NCBI RefSeq assembly: GCF_014199945.1
Contig: NZ_JACHOR010000002.1
Location: 248,001-312,000, forward strand
Length of the DNA stretch: 64,000 bases
Reading direction: 5' to 3'
From: Brevundimonas variabilis
Lineage (GTDB): Bacteria > Pseudomonadota > Alphaproteobacteria > Caulobacterales > Caulobacteraceae
The position numbers were made by a program, and so were the translations under genes. Shown piece by piece: positions 8,131 to 17,686 of this stretch. The first letter of the stretch is position 1; each line of letters begins with the position of its first letter. The notes under the pieces are model-generated. The model did not search any database. It was given only the letters and a program-made list of their open reading frames with translations, and had not been told where the DNA came from.

Positions 8131-10422
8131 ATGACCGAAACCGCTTTCGATACGGGTGCGCAAACGCGGCCGGCGCCGGATGCCGTCACCCCGGTCCTGT
8201 TTGCCCTGGCCATCTTCACCTCGGCAGCGCTGGTTTTCGTCGTTCAGCCGATGGTCACGAAGCTGGTCCTGCCGATGCTGGGCGGAAGTCCTTCGGTCTG
8301 GAACACTGCGATGGTCTTTTTCCAGACCGCTCTGCTGGCCGGCTATGCCTATGCCCACGGTCTGCAGCGGATCGGATCGATCCGTATCCAGGTCGCCGTC
8401 CATCTGGGGCTCTTGCTGGCAGCAGCGTTCTTCCTGCCGTTGACGATCAGCGGGCTGTTCGGCGATCCCGATCCCAACGCCCCGATCGGATGGCTCCTCG
8501 CGACCCTTGCCCTGTCGGTCGGAGCACCGTTCGCCGTGCTGTCTGCGACCGCCCCGCTGCTTCAGGCCTGGTACGCGCGCGTTCGGGCCGGTCACGCGGA
8601 CGGCGAGAATCCCTACGTGCTCTATGCGGCATCGAATCTGGGCAGTTTCCTTGCCCTCCTGGCGTACCCGCTCCTCATCGAACCCCTGATGTCGCTTTCT
8701 GGCCAGAGGGTGGGCTGGAGCGCCGGCTACGGGGTATTCGTGGCGCTGGTCATCCTTCTGGCCGCCCTGGTCTGGCGACGTCGCGTCGAGACGACGTCGG
8801 AGCCTGCAGCCCTGGCCCGAAGCGAGCCCATTCCCTGGATCCGCAAGGGGCTGCTGGTTCTGCTCGCCGCTGCTCCGTCCAGTCTGATGCTGGGCGTGAC
8901 TTCGCATCTGTCGACCGACGTCGCCTCGGCTCCATTTCTCTGGGTGATGCCGCTTGCGCTCTATCTGCTGACCTTCGTCATAGCTTTCCAGACGCGGCCG
9001 GCCATCCCCCTCGCGGTCACCCTGCCGATCCAGGCGGCTTTGATCGCGGCGACCATCACCATGGTGGCGTTCCGGACCGGCGACTGGACCCTGCTGTTCT
9101 TCCTGAACCTGGCGGGCTTCTTCTTCTCGGCCCTGATGTGCCATCAGCTTCTGGCCCGGTTGCGTCCGGCACCTGATCGACTGACAGAATTCTATCTGCT
9201 GATGTCGCTCGGCGGCGTCGTCGGTGGCGCGTTCACCGCCTTGCTCGCACCGGTGATCTTTGATGCCGTCTGGGAATACCCCCTCGTGCTCGTGCTCGTC
9301 TGTCTGCTGCGTTTGCGTTCAGACAGAGACATCCAGGTCTGGGAAGTTCTGACCTTTGTCGGAGCGCTGATCCTGTGTGCCACCCCGCCGCTGATGTCCG
9401 CCGTCTTCAAGGCCGACTGGGACCTGGCATGGAAGTTCAACCGGCTGTTCCCGCTGCGTATGGAGCAGGTGGCGATGCTCATTCTCGGGGGCGCATCCAT
9501 CCTGGGTTATCTCGTGCGGGATCGGCGCTGGATGTTCGCTGGCGTCGTCGGTGCCGTAATCCTCTCCGGCCACTATATCGCCAAAGGATACGATGCCGCC
9601 TGGTCTGATCGCAGCTTCTTTGGTGTGTTGCGCGTCGGTGTGACCAGCGATCCATTGCTGGGCGGGCCCGTCCATGTGCTGATGCACGGCACAACCCTGC
9701 ACGGGTCGCAGCCGACCAACCCCGTCTATGCCTGTACCCCGACCCTCTACTATGCCCCCGCGACACCGATCGGTCAGGCAGCCGAGACTGTGCGCTCGCA
9801 GTTGCCGGGTGGGGCCAATATCGGCGTGGTCGGTCTCGGATCCGGCGCCATGGCGGCTTACAAGCGCCAGCAGGACACCATGACCTTTTTCGAGATCGAC
9901 CCGCTGGTCGACCGCGTGGCGCGTGACCCGTCGCTCTTCACCTTCATCAATGGATGTGCCGACGGCCCGGTCCGGACCGTGCTGGGCGATGCGCGGTTGA
10001 CGATGGCAGCCGAGCAACCCGGCTCCTATGACCTGCTGCTGATCGATGCCTTCTCGTCCGATGCGGTGCCGACGCACCTGCTGACCGTCGAGGCCATCGA
10101 GGGATATCTGAATCTGCTCAAGCCGGACGGTGTCGTGGTCCTGCATCTGTCCAATCGCAATCTGGACATCACTCGACCCGCCGTGGCGGCAGCGCGGGCT
10201 CTCGGGAAACCGGACCTGCACCAGATCTATCAGGAGAACGACCAACTGGCGGACATGGCCGAAGCCTCCACTGAAGCGCTTGTCATTGCCAACAGCGAGG
10301 CGGGCCTGGCGGCGTTCCAGGCTGATCCCCGCTGGCGCAAGGTCGATCCTGAAAGTGTGCGGCCCTGGACTGATGACTATGTGAACCTGTTCGGATCGCT
10401 CTGGCGGCAAGTCACCCGCTAG
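8131..10422 (+). CDS. Membrane-fused spermidine-synthase-like protein
   Basis: 763 residues in two parts. Residues 1 to about 500 are very hydrophobic, with around 12-14 predicted membrane helices (for example LFALAIFTSAALVFVVQPMV, which carries a 'FVVQPM' element common to this fusion class). Residues about 530-760 form a Rossmann-fold methyltransferase/spermidine-synthase domain: VGLGSGAMAAY, FFEIDPLV, VLGDARLTM, DLLLIDAFSSDAVPTHLLT, LLKPDGVVVLHLSN. This matches 'fused MFS/spermidine synthase' proteins. The soluble part keeps the acidic residues that bind the aminopropyl donor in true spermidine synthases, but the substrate of the fused forms is not established. No polyamine genes are adjacent. 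Confidence 0.85.
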   Translation: MTETAFDTGAQTRPAPDAVTPVLFALAIFTSAALVFVVQPMVTKLVLPMLGGSPSVWNTAMVFFQTALLAGYAYAHGLQRIGSIRIQVAVHLGLLLAAAFFLPLTISGLFGDPDPNAPIGWLLATLALSVGAPFAVLSATAPLLQAWYARVRAGHADGENPYVLYAASNLGSFLALLAYPLLIEPLMSLSGQRVGWSAGYGVFVALVILLAALVWRRRVETTSEPAALARSEPIPWIRKGLLVLLAAAPSSLMLGVTSHLSTDVASAPFLWVMPLALYLLTFVIAFQTRPAIPLAVTLPIQAALIAATITMVAFRTGDWTLLFFLNLAGFFFSALMCHQLLARLRPAPDRLTEFYLLMSLGGVVGGAFTALLAPVIFDAVWEYPLVLVLVCLLRLRSDRDIQVWEVLTFVGALILCATPPLMSAVFKADWDLAWKFNRLFPLRMEQVAMLILGGASILGYLVRDRRWMFAGVVGAVILSGHYIAKGYDAAWSDRSFFGVLRVGVTSDPLLGGPVHVLMHGTTLHGSQPTNPVYACTPTLYYAPATPIGQAAETVRSQLPGGANIGVVGLGSGAMAAYKRQQDTMTFFEIDPLVDRVARDPSLFTFINGCADGPVRTVLGDARLTMAAEQPGSYDLLLIDAFSSDAVPTHLLTVEAIEGYLNLLKPDGVVVLHLSNRNLDITRPAVAAARALGKPDLHQIYQENDQLADMAEASTEALVIANSEAGLAAFQADPRWRKVDPESVRPWTDDYVNLFGSLWRQVTR

Positions 10423-10431
10423 ACCCTTGGT

Positions 10432-11568
10432 TCAGGCAGGCAGATCGATCGTGGCGATGGCCTGGGCCGCCAGCCCCTCTCCGCGACCGGTGAAGCCCAT
10501 GGCCTCGGTCGTGGTGGCCTTGACGCTGACGGCATCGAGCGGAAGGGCCAGGATGGCCGCAAGCCGTTCCCGCATGGCCTGGCGATGCGGCTTCACGCGC
10601 GGGCGTTCGCAGATCAGAGTCACGTCAACATTGACGATCCGACCTCCACGCGCTGCCACCCGCTCCACGGCATGGATCAGGAACAGATCCGACGCCGCCC
10701 CTTTCCATTTTGGGTCGGTCGGCGGGAAATGGTCGCCGATGTCACCGTCGCCGAGCGCTCCGAGGATGGCGTCCGTCAGAGCATGGAGGCCGGCATCGGC
10801 ATCGGAGTGGCCGATCAGGGTCTGATCATGCGGGATTTCGACGCCACACAGCCAGACGGCACCCCCGGGGCCCCAGCGGTGGGCGTCGAAGCCGGAGCCG
10901 ACGCGGGTCTGGCGCGGGAGACTGGCCTCGGCCATGGCAAAATCCTCTGGAAAGGTCAGCTTCATGAGACGGGCGTCGCCTTCAACGATGACGACGGTTC
11001 CCCCGTCCGCCTCGACCACGGCGGCGTCGTCGGTCGGGGCCTGGCCCGTTGGCCACGCAGCGTAAGCCGCGAGCAATCGGTCCGCACGGAAGGCCTGGGG
11101 GGTCTGGGCCCGGAACAGGTCGCCCCGGTCAACGGTGCCCCTTATCGTGCCATGGGTCGCGCGCTTCAATGTGTCCGCGACCGGCAAGGCGGGGATGGCA
11201 CCGTCAGCCGTTGCGAGTGCCGCCAGAAGACGCTCGATCACCGGGCGCGTGAGAAAGGGGCGAGCCGCATCATGGATCAGGACCGGCCGGTTCAGCCCCC
11301 CCGTCAACGCCGATAGGCCGGCACGAACCGAATCGGCCCGTTCGGCACCGCCGGGAACAGCGCGCCAGCCGGAGAGGCCGGACAAGGCCTCTGCCGCTTC
11401 CTGGTCCGTTCCAGCGGGGATCACGACAATGATTTCCTGTGAGCCCGCAAGTGCCAGTGCCTCCACTGACCATCGCAGGACGGGCTTGCCGCCCAGGGTG
11501 CGCCACTGTTTGCCACCACCGGCACGGGAGCCGGTTCCGGCGGCAACGACGATGCTTGCGAAATCCAT
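10432..11568 (-). CDS. ispDF: Bifunctional IspD/IspF isoprenoid biosynthesis enzyme
   Basis: The ATG at 11568 (MDFASIVVAAGTGSRAGGG) is preceded by AGAAGG at a good distance, so the longer frame to 11640 is rejected. The product has 378 residues. Residues 1-220 are the 2-C-methyl-D-erythritol 4-phosphate cytidylyltransferase (AAGTGSRAGGGKQW, VLIHDAARPFL). Residues 225-378 are the 2,4-cyclodiphosphate synthase with metal ligands in GFDAHRW and IGHSDADAGLHALTDA, ending in KATTTEAMGFTGRGEG. The fusion of these two MEP-pathway steps is typical of alphaproteobacteria. It is divergent from the dus gene; 63 bases separate the starts. Confidence 0.96.
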   Translation of the reverse strand: MDFASIVVAAGTGSRAGGGKQWRTLGGKPVLRWSVEALALAGSQEIIVVIPAGTDQEAAEALSGLSGWRAVPGGAERADSVRAGLSALTGGLNRPVLIHDAARPFLTRPVIERLLAALATADGAIPALPVADTLKRATHGTIRGTVDRGDLFRAQTPQAFRADRLLAAYAAWPTGQAPTDDAAVVEADGGTVVIVEGDARLMKLTFPEDFAMAEASLPRQTRVGSGFDAHRWGPGGAVWLCGVEIPHDQTLIGHSDADAGLHALTDAILGALGDGDIGDHFPPTDPKWKGAASDLFLIHAVERVAARGGRIVNVDVTLICERPRVKPHRQAMRERLAAILALPLDAVSVKATTTEAMGFTGRGEGLAAQAIATIDLPA

Positions 11569-11631
11569 GCTGCCTTCTAAGCGCCCTGTTCTGGCTTGAC
11601 GAGAGGGCATGGACGACGGCGGTAGAGCCCG

Positions 11632-12702
11632 ATGATGCATGGTGCCCCGAAAACCGGTCTTCAGATCGGCGATGTCTGGATTGCCGGACGCGTGCTGATG
11701 GCCCCCATGACGGGGATTACCGACCTGCCATTCCGGCAGGTCGCCTCACGCCTCGGTGCAACCTATGTGGCCACAGAGATGGTCGCGGCGGCGGAGCTTG
11801 CCCGCGCCCGACCGGATGTCGTGCGACGCGCAGCGGTGGGCGCGGGCCTGCCGCTGACGGTGATCCAGCTCGTCGGGCGCGACCCGGCAGCTATGGCGCT
11901 GGGCGCGAAGATGGCCGAGGCGGCGGGCGCAGACATTGTGGACCTCAATTTCGGCTGCCCTGCCAAGGAAGTGACTGGGTCGGCCGCGGGATCGGCCCTG
12001 ATGCGAACACCCGATTTGGCCTGCCGGCTCATGGCCGCGGCGGTGGCAGCAACGTCGCGGCCGGTGACGGTCAAGATGCGGCTTGGCTGGGACGACAACA
12101 GCCGCAATGCCGCTGCTTTGGCGAAACAGGCTGAGGCGCTGGGGATCAAGGCCGTGACCGTCCATGGCCGGACGCGGCAACAGTTCTACACCGGGGTCGC
12201 TGACTGGCGTGCGGTGGGCGAGGTCAAGGACGCCGTCGGCATTCCGGTTGTGGTCAACGGAGACATCCTGACGGTCGAGGACGCGCAGACGGCGCTGGCA
12301 CAGTCGGGGGCGGATGGCCTGATGCTGGGACGCGGGGTCTATGGTCGGCCATGGCTTGCAGCTCATCTGGAACAGGCGCTGCGGGACGGCACGACCCTAG
12401 CAGAGCCCGGACCGGTCGAGCGGCTGGGGATCGTGATCGACCATATGCGGGCGTCGGTGGCCTTTTACGGCATGCCGGTGGGACTGAAGATGTTCCGCAA
12501 ACATCTAGGCTGGTACGTCGAGCAGGCTCCCTGGCCGGCCGATCCGGACCAACGGCGAATAGACAAAGCTCGCCTGTGCCGGGTCGACGATCCGGACGCC
12601 GTCGAGCAAGCCCTGACCGAACTGTGGCTGGGCCAGGTGGCGCATCCAGGTGACTCCGGTGTTGAAATCGGGTCACAGTTGGCCGAGACTGCTGCGACAT
12701 GA
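11632..12702 (+). CDS. dusB: tRNA-dihydrouridine synthase (DusB/NifR3 type)
   Basis: 356 residues. FMN-dependent Dus signatures: [37 protein letters not shown] with the catalytic cysteine in [28 protein letters not shown], and [16 protein letters not shown]. The enzyme reduces uridine in the tRNA D-loop. In many alphaproteobacteria this gene (nifR3) heads the nifR3-ntrBC-ntrYX operon; here its stop overlaps the ntrY start by ATGA and ntrBC are missing. The start is ATGATG; either codon could serve. Confidence 0.93.
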   Translation: MMHGAPKTGLQIGDVWIAGRVLMAPMTGITDLPFRQVASRLGATYVATEMVAAAELARARPDVVRRAAVGAGLPLTVIQLVGRDPAAMALGAKMAEAAGADIVDLNFGCPAKEVTGSAAGSALMRTPDLACRLMAAAVAATSRPVTVKMRLGWDDNSRNAAALAKQAEALGIKAVTVHGRTRQQFYTGVADWRAVGEVKDAVGIPVVVNGDILTVEDAQTALAQSGADGLMLGRGVYGRPWLAAHLEQALRDGTTLAEPGPVERLGIVIDHMRASVAFYGMPVGLKMFRKHLGWYVEQAPWPADPDQRRIDKARLCRVDDPDAVEQALTELWLGQVAHPGDSGVEIGSQLAETAAT

Positions 12703-14957
12703 CGGACACAGTCGGCCCACGATCGCAAGGGACGGCGCCAGCGACGGCTCTTGCGGGTCAGCCGGCGAGCGGACGAATGCGTGCCCTGTTTGGCGCGGCC
12801 TATGTGCTGGCAATCCTCATCACGGCAGCAGCGATCTGGCTCGTGGCCGTGGCCCCAGGGGCTGGCAGCAATGGATCGGCACGAGCGGTTGCGGGGCAGG
12901 CCGTGCTCTATGTGCTGGTCGCCAATCTGGCGCTGATCGCGGGACTGGCTGCGGTCGTCGGGCTGCGTGTCATGCGGCTGGCCCGGGATCGTCGGGAGGA
13001 TGCCGGGGCTAGGCTTCACCTCCGGTTCGTGACGCTATTCTCGGCCGTGGCCGTCGTGCCAGCCATCCTCATCGCGCTGGTCTTTGGCGTTCTGGTCAAC
13101 CGGGGTGTGGACCAGTGGTTCAGCCAGAATGTTCAGGAGGCCGTCGAGAATGGTGCCGACATCGGGCGGGCCTATGTCGCTGACGTCGGCGGCTCGATGC
13201 AGGGCGACATGGAGACGATTGTCGTCGAACTCGGCGGGATCCGCGGTCTGTTCGATAACCGCATTCAGTTCGCGAGCGCGCTCGAGCAGATTGCCGGCTT
13301 CTTTGGCTATCCGGCGATCTACATCCTGAACGCGGAGGGTCAGGTCCTGGCGCAAGGCGAGACCGCCGACGCACCGCCCTATCTGAGTCCGCCGCGCGCT
13401 GCGCTTGAGGAAGCGGCCGAGGGGAGCAAGGTCCCGGCCGAAGTCACCGAAAACCCGGACATGCTGAGGGTTATCTTCCCCCTGCCGGAATATGGCGATG
13501 CCTATCTCTACGTGGTCCGCCCCCTGGCCGAGGGGCTGGTCGCACAAATGCGCGCCAGCGACGAATCCATCCAGGCCTATCGAGAGGCCGAGGAGAGCCG
13601 GACCCGGATCCAGACGGCCTTTGCGCTGAGCTATCTTGAGACGGCGCTGCTGGTCCTGGTCGGTGCCGTCTGGCTGGGCATGTCGGCGGCGAGTGCAATC
13701 TCGGGCCCGATCGGCCGACTGGTCAAGGCGGCGGATCAGGTCGCCTCGGGCGATCTGACAGCACGTGTCGATGCCAACCGGGACCCGGGCGAGATCGCCG
13801 TCCTGTCCAACGCCTTCAACCGGATGACCGGGGATCTGCAGGCCCAGCAGGCGGCTCTGAAGACCGCCAGTGACGAAGCGCAGGCCCGCAGCCGCTTCAT
13901 CGAAACCGTCCTGTCGGGCGTGAGCGCCGGCGTGATAGGCCTCGACCGACGCGGGCGCATATCGGCCATCAATGACAGCGCCCTGCAATTGCTGTCGATC
14001 GCAGAGGCGGACGTGCTGGGGCGAGGTCTGGCCGAGGTCGCACCCGAACTGAGCGAACTGGTCGGCCGGCTGGAGGCCCATATCGAGGAAGATATCGACG
14101 TCAGCCGAGAGGGCGAGACGCGTCGGCTCCGCGTCCGGATCGAGGGCGGGCAGGGCGGCGAAATGGTCCTGACCTTCGACGACATCACCCGGCTGGTGAC
14201 GGCACAGCGCAATGCAGCGTGGCGCGACGTGGCGCGGCGGATCGCGCACGAGATCAAGAATCCGCTGACGCCGATCCAGCTGTCGGCAGAACGGCTGAAG
14301 CGGAAGTACCGGGCCCGCATCGGTGAGGACGTCGAGGTCTTCGATCGCTGCACTGACACCATCATTCGTCAGGTTGGCGACATTGGCCGGATGGTGGATG
14401 AGTTCTCGTCCTTTGCCCGAATGCCCGCCCCGCGATTTGCGGCAGAGGACCCGGCGGAACTGCTGCGCGAGGCCGTTTTCGCTCAACGGGTGGCCATGCC
14501 GGAGCTGCTTGTCGATCTGATCGAGCCACTGCCTGCGGCGACGATGAAATGCGACGGACGCATGGTGGGTCAGGCCCTGGCCAACATCCTGAAGAATGCC
14601 GGCGAGGCCGTGGCCGCCCGGCGTCTGGGCACACCTGCCGAGCCCGAGGACGTCGCGATCATCGCGAGGCTGGAAATCGAGAATGCCGTCGCGACCTTTG
14701 TGATCGATGACGACGGCAAAGGGCTGCCGACGCGGGATCGCGACCGGCTGACCGAGCCCTATGTCACGACACGGGAAAAGGGCACGGGCCTCGGTCTGGC
14801 GATCGTCAAACGCATCTGCGAGGACCACGCGGGTGAACTCAAACTGGCTGACTCCGGCACGCTGAATGGCGCGCGCGTCTGCCTGATCTTCCCTCTCAAC
14901 CCTGTTGCCAGGACCATCACGGACGTTCGCGCGCCCGGCGTGGTCCCGGCGGAATAG
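12699..14957 (+). CDS. ntrY: Sensor histidine kinase NtrY
   Basis: 752 residues. The N-terminal half has membrane helices (residues about 30-115), a periplasmic region to about 300, another helix and a HAMP domain ([21 protein letters not shown]). A PAS domain follows ([20 protein letters not shown]), then the HisKA dimerisation domain with phospho-acceptor H517 in [12 protein letters not shown] and the HATPase domain ([31 protein letters not shown]). With NtrX it forms a two-component system linked to nitrogen metabolism and, in several alphaproteobacteria, to redox and envelope control. It is translationally coupled to dus; ntrX follows after 9 bases. Confidence 0.95.
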   Translation: MTDTVGPRSQGTAPATALAGQPASGRMRALFGAAYVLAILITAAAIWLVAVAPGAGSNGSARAVAGQAVLYVLVANLALIAGLAAVVGLRVMRLARDRREDAGARLHLRFVTLFSAVAVVPAILIALVFGVLVNRGVDQWFSQNVQEAVENGADIGRAYVADVGGSMQGDMETIVVELGGIRGLFDNRIQFASALEQIAGFFGYPAIYILNAEGQVLAQGETADAPPYLSPPRAALEEAAEGSKVPAEVTENPDMLRVIFPLPEYGDAYLYVVRPLAEGLVAQMRASDESIQAYREAEESRTRIQTAFALSYLETALLVLVGAVWLGMSAASAISGPIGRLVKAADQVASGDLTARVDANRDPGEIAVLSNAFNRMTGDLQAQQAALKTASDEAQARSRFIETVLSGVSAGVIGLDRRGRISAINDSALQLLSIAEADVLGRGLAEVAPELSELVGRLEAHIEEDIDVSREGETRRLRVRIEGGQGGEMVLTFDDITRLVTAQRNAAWRDVARRIAHEIKNPLTPIQLSAERLKRKYRARIGEDVEVFDRCTDTIIRQVGDIGRMVDEFSSFARMPAPRFAAEDPAELLREAVFAQRVAMPELLVDLIEPLPAATMKCDGRMVGQALANILKNAGEAVAARRLGTPAEPEDVAIIARLEIENAVATFVIDDDGKGLPTRDRDRLTEPYVTTREKGTGLGLAIVKRICEDHAGELKLADSGTLNGARVCLIFPLNPVARTITDVRAPGVVPAE

Positions 14958-14966
14958 CGAGGCTTC

Positions 14967-16376
14967 ATGCGTTCGACCGGTGCCGATATCCTGATCGTCG
15001 ACGACGAGGCTGACATCCGCGAGCTGGTGTCAGGCTTGCTGGAGGACGAGGGCCATGGCGTTCGGGTCGCCGCCAATGCCGAGGAAGCCCTGGCGGCCAT
15101 CCGGGCACGCAAGCCGACCCTGCTGGTGCTGGACATCTGGATGCAGGGCGGCGGTATGGACGGGCTGGAACTGCTCGACATCGTCAAGGCGCTGGATGCC
15201 GATCTGCCGGTCGTCATGATCTCAGGTCACGGCAATATCGAGACGGCCGTCAGCGCATTGAAACGCGGGGCGTATGACTTCATCGAGAAGCCCTTCAAGT
15301 CGGACCGGCTGGTAGTCGTCATCGAGCGAGCGCTGGAAGCGGCCTCTCTCAGGCGGGAGAACCGCCGTTTGCGGACCCAGGCCTCTGTCCCGACCGGATT
15401 GATCGGGCGATCTGCGGCCGCAACGGCGCTGCGCTCAACTATTGCAAAGGTCGCTCCGGCCAACAGCCGTGTCCTGATTTCCGGGCCGTCCGGTTCAGGC
15501 AAGGAACTGGTGGCGCGCCAGATCCACGAGGCCAGTCCGCGGGGGCGCGGGGAGTTCGTAGCCATTTCAGCAGCGGGCATGACGCCGGAGCGCCTGGATG
15601 TCGAACTGTTCGGGGAAGAGGGGGCAGACGGACGTCCGCGCAAGATCGGCGTGTTCGAGCGGGCACACAACGGTACCCTGTTCCTGGACGATGTTGGCGA
15701 CATGCCGCGCGAGAGCCAGAGCCGGATCCTGAGAGTCCTGGTCGAGCAGCGGTTCCGTCGGGTTGGAGGCGAGCAGGACGTGCAGGTCGATGTTCGGGTC
15801 GTCACGTCCACGTCGCGGGACCTGAAGACCGAGATCACCGAGGGTCGGTTCCGCGAGGACCTGTTCCACCGCCTGAATGTCGTTCCAATCCGCGTGCCAC
15901 CTCTGTCGGAGCGGCGCGAGGATATCGCCGAACTGGTTGACTATTTCATCGATACCCTCAGCACGTCGCAGGGGCTGCCCCGGCGTCGGCTGGGCGACGA
16001 TGCGATCGCGGTTCTTCAGGTCCATCCCTGGCCAGGTAACGTCCGGCAATTGCGCAACAATGTGGAGCGGTTGCTGATCCTTGCGACCGGTGACCTCAAT
16101 GACCCCATCAGTGCCGAAATGCTGCCTCAGGAAGTCGCGGCAACCGGCAATGGCGGCGGCATGGGGTCCGAGCGGACCATCGCCCTGCCGCTTCGCGAAG
16201 CGCGAGAGGTGTTCGAGCGGGAGTATCTGGCAGCGCAGATCATGCGCTTCGGCGGCAATATATCGCGTACCGCCGCCTTCATCGGTATGGAACGCTCTGC
16301 CCTGCACCGGAAGCTGAAGTCGCTGGGTGTGTCGCCGTCACGGGGCGGGGACGACGAAGAAGGAAGTCTGGACTGA
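14967..16376 (+). CDS. ntrX: Response regulator NtrX (AAA+ type lacking the GAFTGA loop)
   Basis: 469 residues: receiver domain 1-120 with D56 as acceptor (LLVLDIWMQGGG), AAA+ domain about 145-380 (Walker A GPSGSGKE, Walker B GTLFLDDVGDM, arginine finger region FREDLFHRLNVVPIRVPPL), and a Fis-type helix-turn-helix at the end (FGGNISRTAAFIGMERSALHRKL). The sigma-54 contact loop GAFTGA is absent: after ELFGEE the sequence runs GADGRPRKIGVFERA. It therefore probably acts without sigma-54, as known for NtrX of Rhodobacter and relatives. Its stop overlaps the next gene in TGATG. Confidence 0.95.
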   Translation: MRSTGADILIVDDEADIRELVSGLLEDEGHGVRVAANAEEALAAIRARKPTLLVLDIWMQGGGMDGLELLDIVKALDADLPVVMISGHGNIETAVSALKRGAYDFIEKPFKSDRLVVVIERALEAASLRRENRRLRTQASVPTGLIGRSAAATALRSTIAKVAPANSRVLISGPSGSGKELVARQIHEASPRGRGEFVAISAAGMTPERLDVELFGEEGADGRPRKIGVFERAHNGTLFLDDVGDMPRESQSRILRVLVEQRFRRVGGEQDVQVDVRVVTSTSRDLKTEITEGRFREDLFHRLNVVPIRVPPLSERREDIAELVDYFIDTLSTSQGLPRRRLGDDAIAVLQVHPWPGNVRQLRNNVERLLILATGDLNDPISAEMLPQEVAATGNGGGMGSERTIALPLREAREVFEREYLAAQIMRFGGNISRTAAFIGMERSALHRKLKSLGVSPSRGGDDEEGSLD

Positions 16377-17239
16377 TGTCGCGCGTCGCCTATGTCAACG
16401 GGACCTACCAGCCGCACGGCGAAGCCTCGATCCACGTCGAGGATCGCGGGTTCCAGTTCGCGGACGGAGTTTATGAGGTCTGGTCCGTCTTTAACGGGCG
16501 GATGGCCGACTTCGACGGTCATATGACCCGGCTGCACCGCAGCCTGAACGAGTTGCGCATCGACATCCCCATGAGTGTCGAGTCCCTGACGCGGGTGCTC
16601 AAGGAAACCATCCGCCGGAACCGGGTGAAGAACGGCATCGTCTATCTGCAGGTCACGCGAGGCACGGCACGGCGGGATCACCCGTTCCCGTCACCGGACA
16701 CCCCGCCCAGTGTCATCGTGACCTCCCGTTCGGTGAGCACGACGCGGTCCGAGGCCCAGGCGGCCAAGGGCGTCGCCGTGGTCACCCAGCCGGACATCCG
16801 CTGGGGGCGTTGCGACATCAAGACCGTCGGTTTGTTGGCGAATGTGCTGGCCAAACAGGCGGCTCGCGAACGCGGTGCCTATGAGGCATGGATGGTCGAC
16901 GAAATGGGCCTGGTGACCGAAGGATCGTCGACCAATGCCTGGATCGTCGACAAGCACGGGCGGCTGCGCACCCGTGACACCCAGGCCAACATCCTGAAGG
17001 GGATCACGCGGACGGCCATCATGGACCTGATCGCGTCGGAAAACATCGAACTCGACGAGCGTCCCTTCAGCGTCGACGACGCCAAGGAGGCACGCGAGGC
17101 CTTCTTTACCGCAGCGGGAGCCTTCGTCATGCCGACGATTTCGATCGACGGTGTGAAGATCGGCGACGGCAAACCGGGGCCCATTACGACGAAACTTCGG
17201 ACCTTGTATCTTGACCGCGCCAAGCGAGACGCGGTTTAG
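16376..17239 (+). CDS. dat: D-amino-acid aminotransferase (class IV PLP enzyme)
   Basis: 287 residues with class IV aminotransferase motifs: YVNGTYQPHGEASIHVEDRGFQFADGVYEV at the start (read here as consecutive elements), the PLP-binding lysine in RWGRCDIKTVGLLANVLAK, and GLVTEGSSTNAWIV followed by NILKGITR. These fit D-alanine transaminase (Dat), which interconverts D-amino acids and 2-oxo acids for peptidoglycan precursors; branched-chain aminotransferases are less similar. The start overlaps the ntrX stop, so the gene belongs to the dus-ntrYX transcript. hfq follows. Confidence 0.88.
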   Translation: MSRVAYVNGTYQPHGEASIHVEDRGFQFADGVYEVWSVFNGRMADFDGHMTRLHRSLNELRIDIPMSVESLTRVLKETIRRNRVKNGIVYLQVTRGTARRDHPFPSPDTPPSVIVTSRSVSTTRSEAQAAKGVAVVTQPDIRWGRCDIKTVGLLANVLAKQAARERGAYEAWMVDEMGLVTEGSSTNAWIVDKHGRLRTRDTQANILKGITRTAIMDLIASENIELDERPFSVDDAKEAREAFFTAAGAFVMPTISIDGVKIGDGKPGPITTKLRTLYLDRAKRDAV

Positions 17240-17356
17240 GGCATCTGATGGTTGCCGCAGTGCGAAAGCGGTGGCTATGGTGATGTGCCGGGCGTTCGAT
17301 CCGGACCCGCGCTCTCCCCGACGCGGCGCAACAAGCAAGAACAGGACAAACCTGCC

Positions 17357-17602
17357 ATGTCGCAAGACAAGCGTCAGAACCTTCAGGACACCTTCCTCAA
17401 CTCCGTCCGCAAGACCAAGACCCCGCTGACCATATTCCTGGTCAACGGCGTGAAATTGCAGGGCATCGTGACCTGGTTCGATAATTTCTGCGTGCTGCTG
17501 CGCCGGGATGGCCAGTCGCAGCTCGTCTACAAGCATGCGATCTCGACAATCATGCCGTCCGCGCCGGTCCAGCTGTACGAGCCCGAGGCCGACGAGGACT
17601 GA
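17357..17602 (+). CDS. hfq: RNA chaperone Hfq
   Basis: The ATG at 17357 ([19 protein letters not shown]) is the family start; the longer frame from 17252 is rejected. 81 residues. The Sm1 motif ([22 protein letters not shown]) and Sm2 motif (YKHAISTI) are intact. Hfq hexamers bind small RNAs and mRNAs to control translation and decay. The short acidic C-terminus (YEPEADED) is typical of alphaproteobacteria. hflX follows by 84 bases, the usual pairing. Confidence 0.98.
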   Translation: MSQDKRQNLQDTFLNSVRKTKTPLTIFLVNGVKLQGIVTWFDNFCVLLRRDGQSQLVYKHAISTIMPSAPVQLYEPEADED

Positions 17603-17686
17603 AGCCGGGGACTATCCGGAGCAGCGATCGTTTCCCATATCGATGAACCCGGTCGTTGGCCGGTCCCGCTGTAACGAAAGTCACCC

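Noticed and set aside
13035..14828. Minus-strand frame of about 600 codons opposite ntrY
   Set aside because: Shadow of ntrY; its composition is that of the reverse strand of a high-GC gene.
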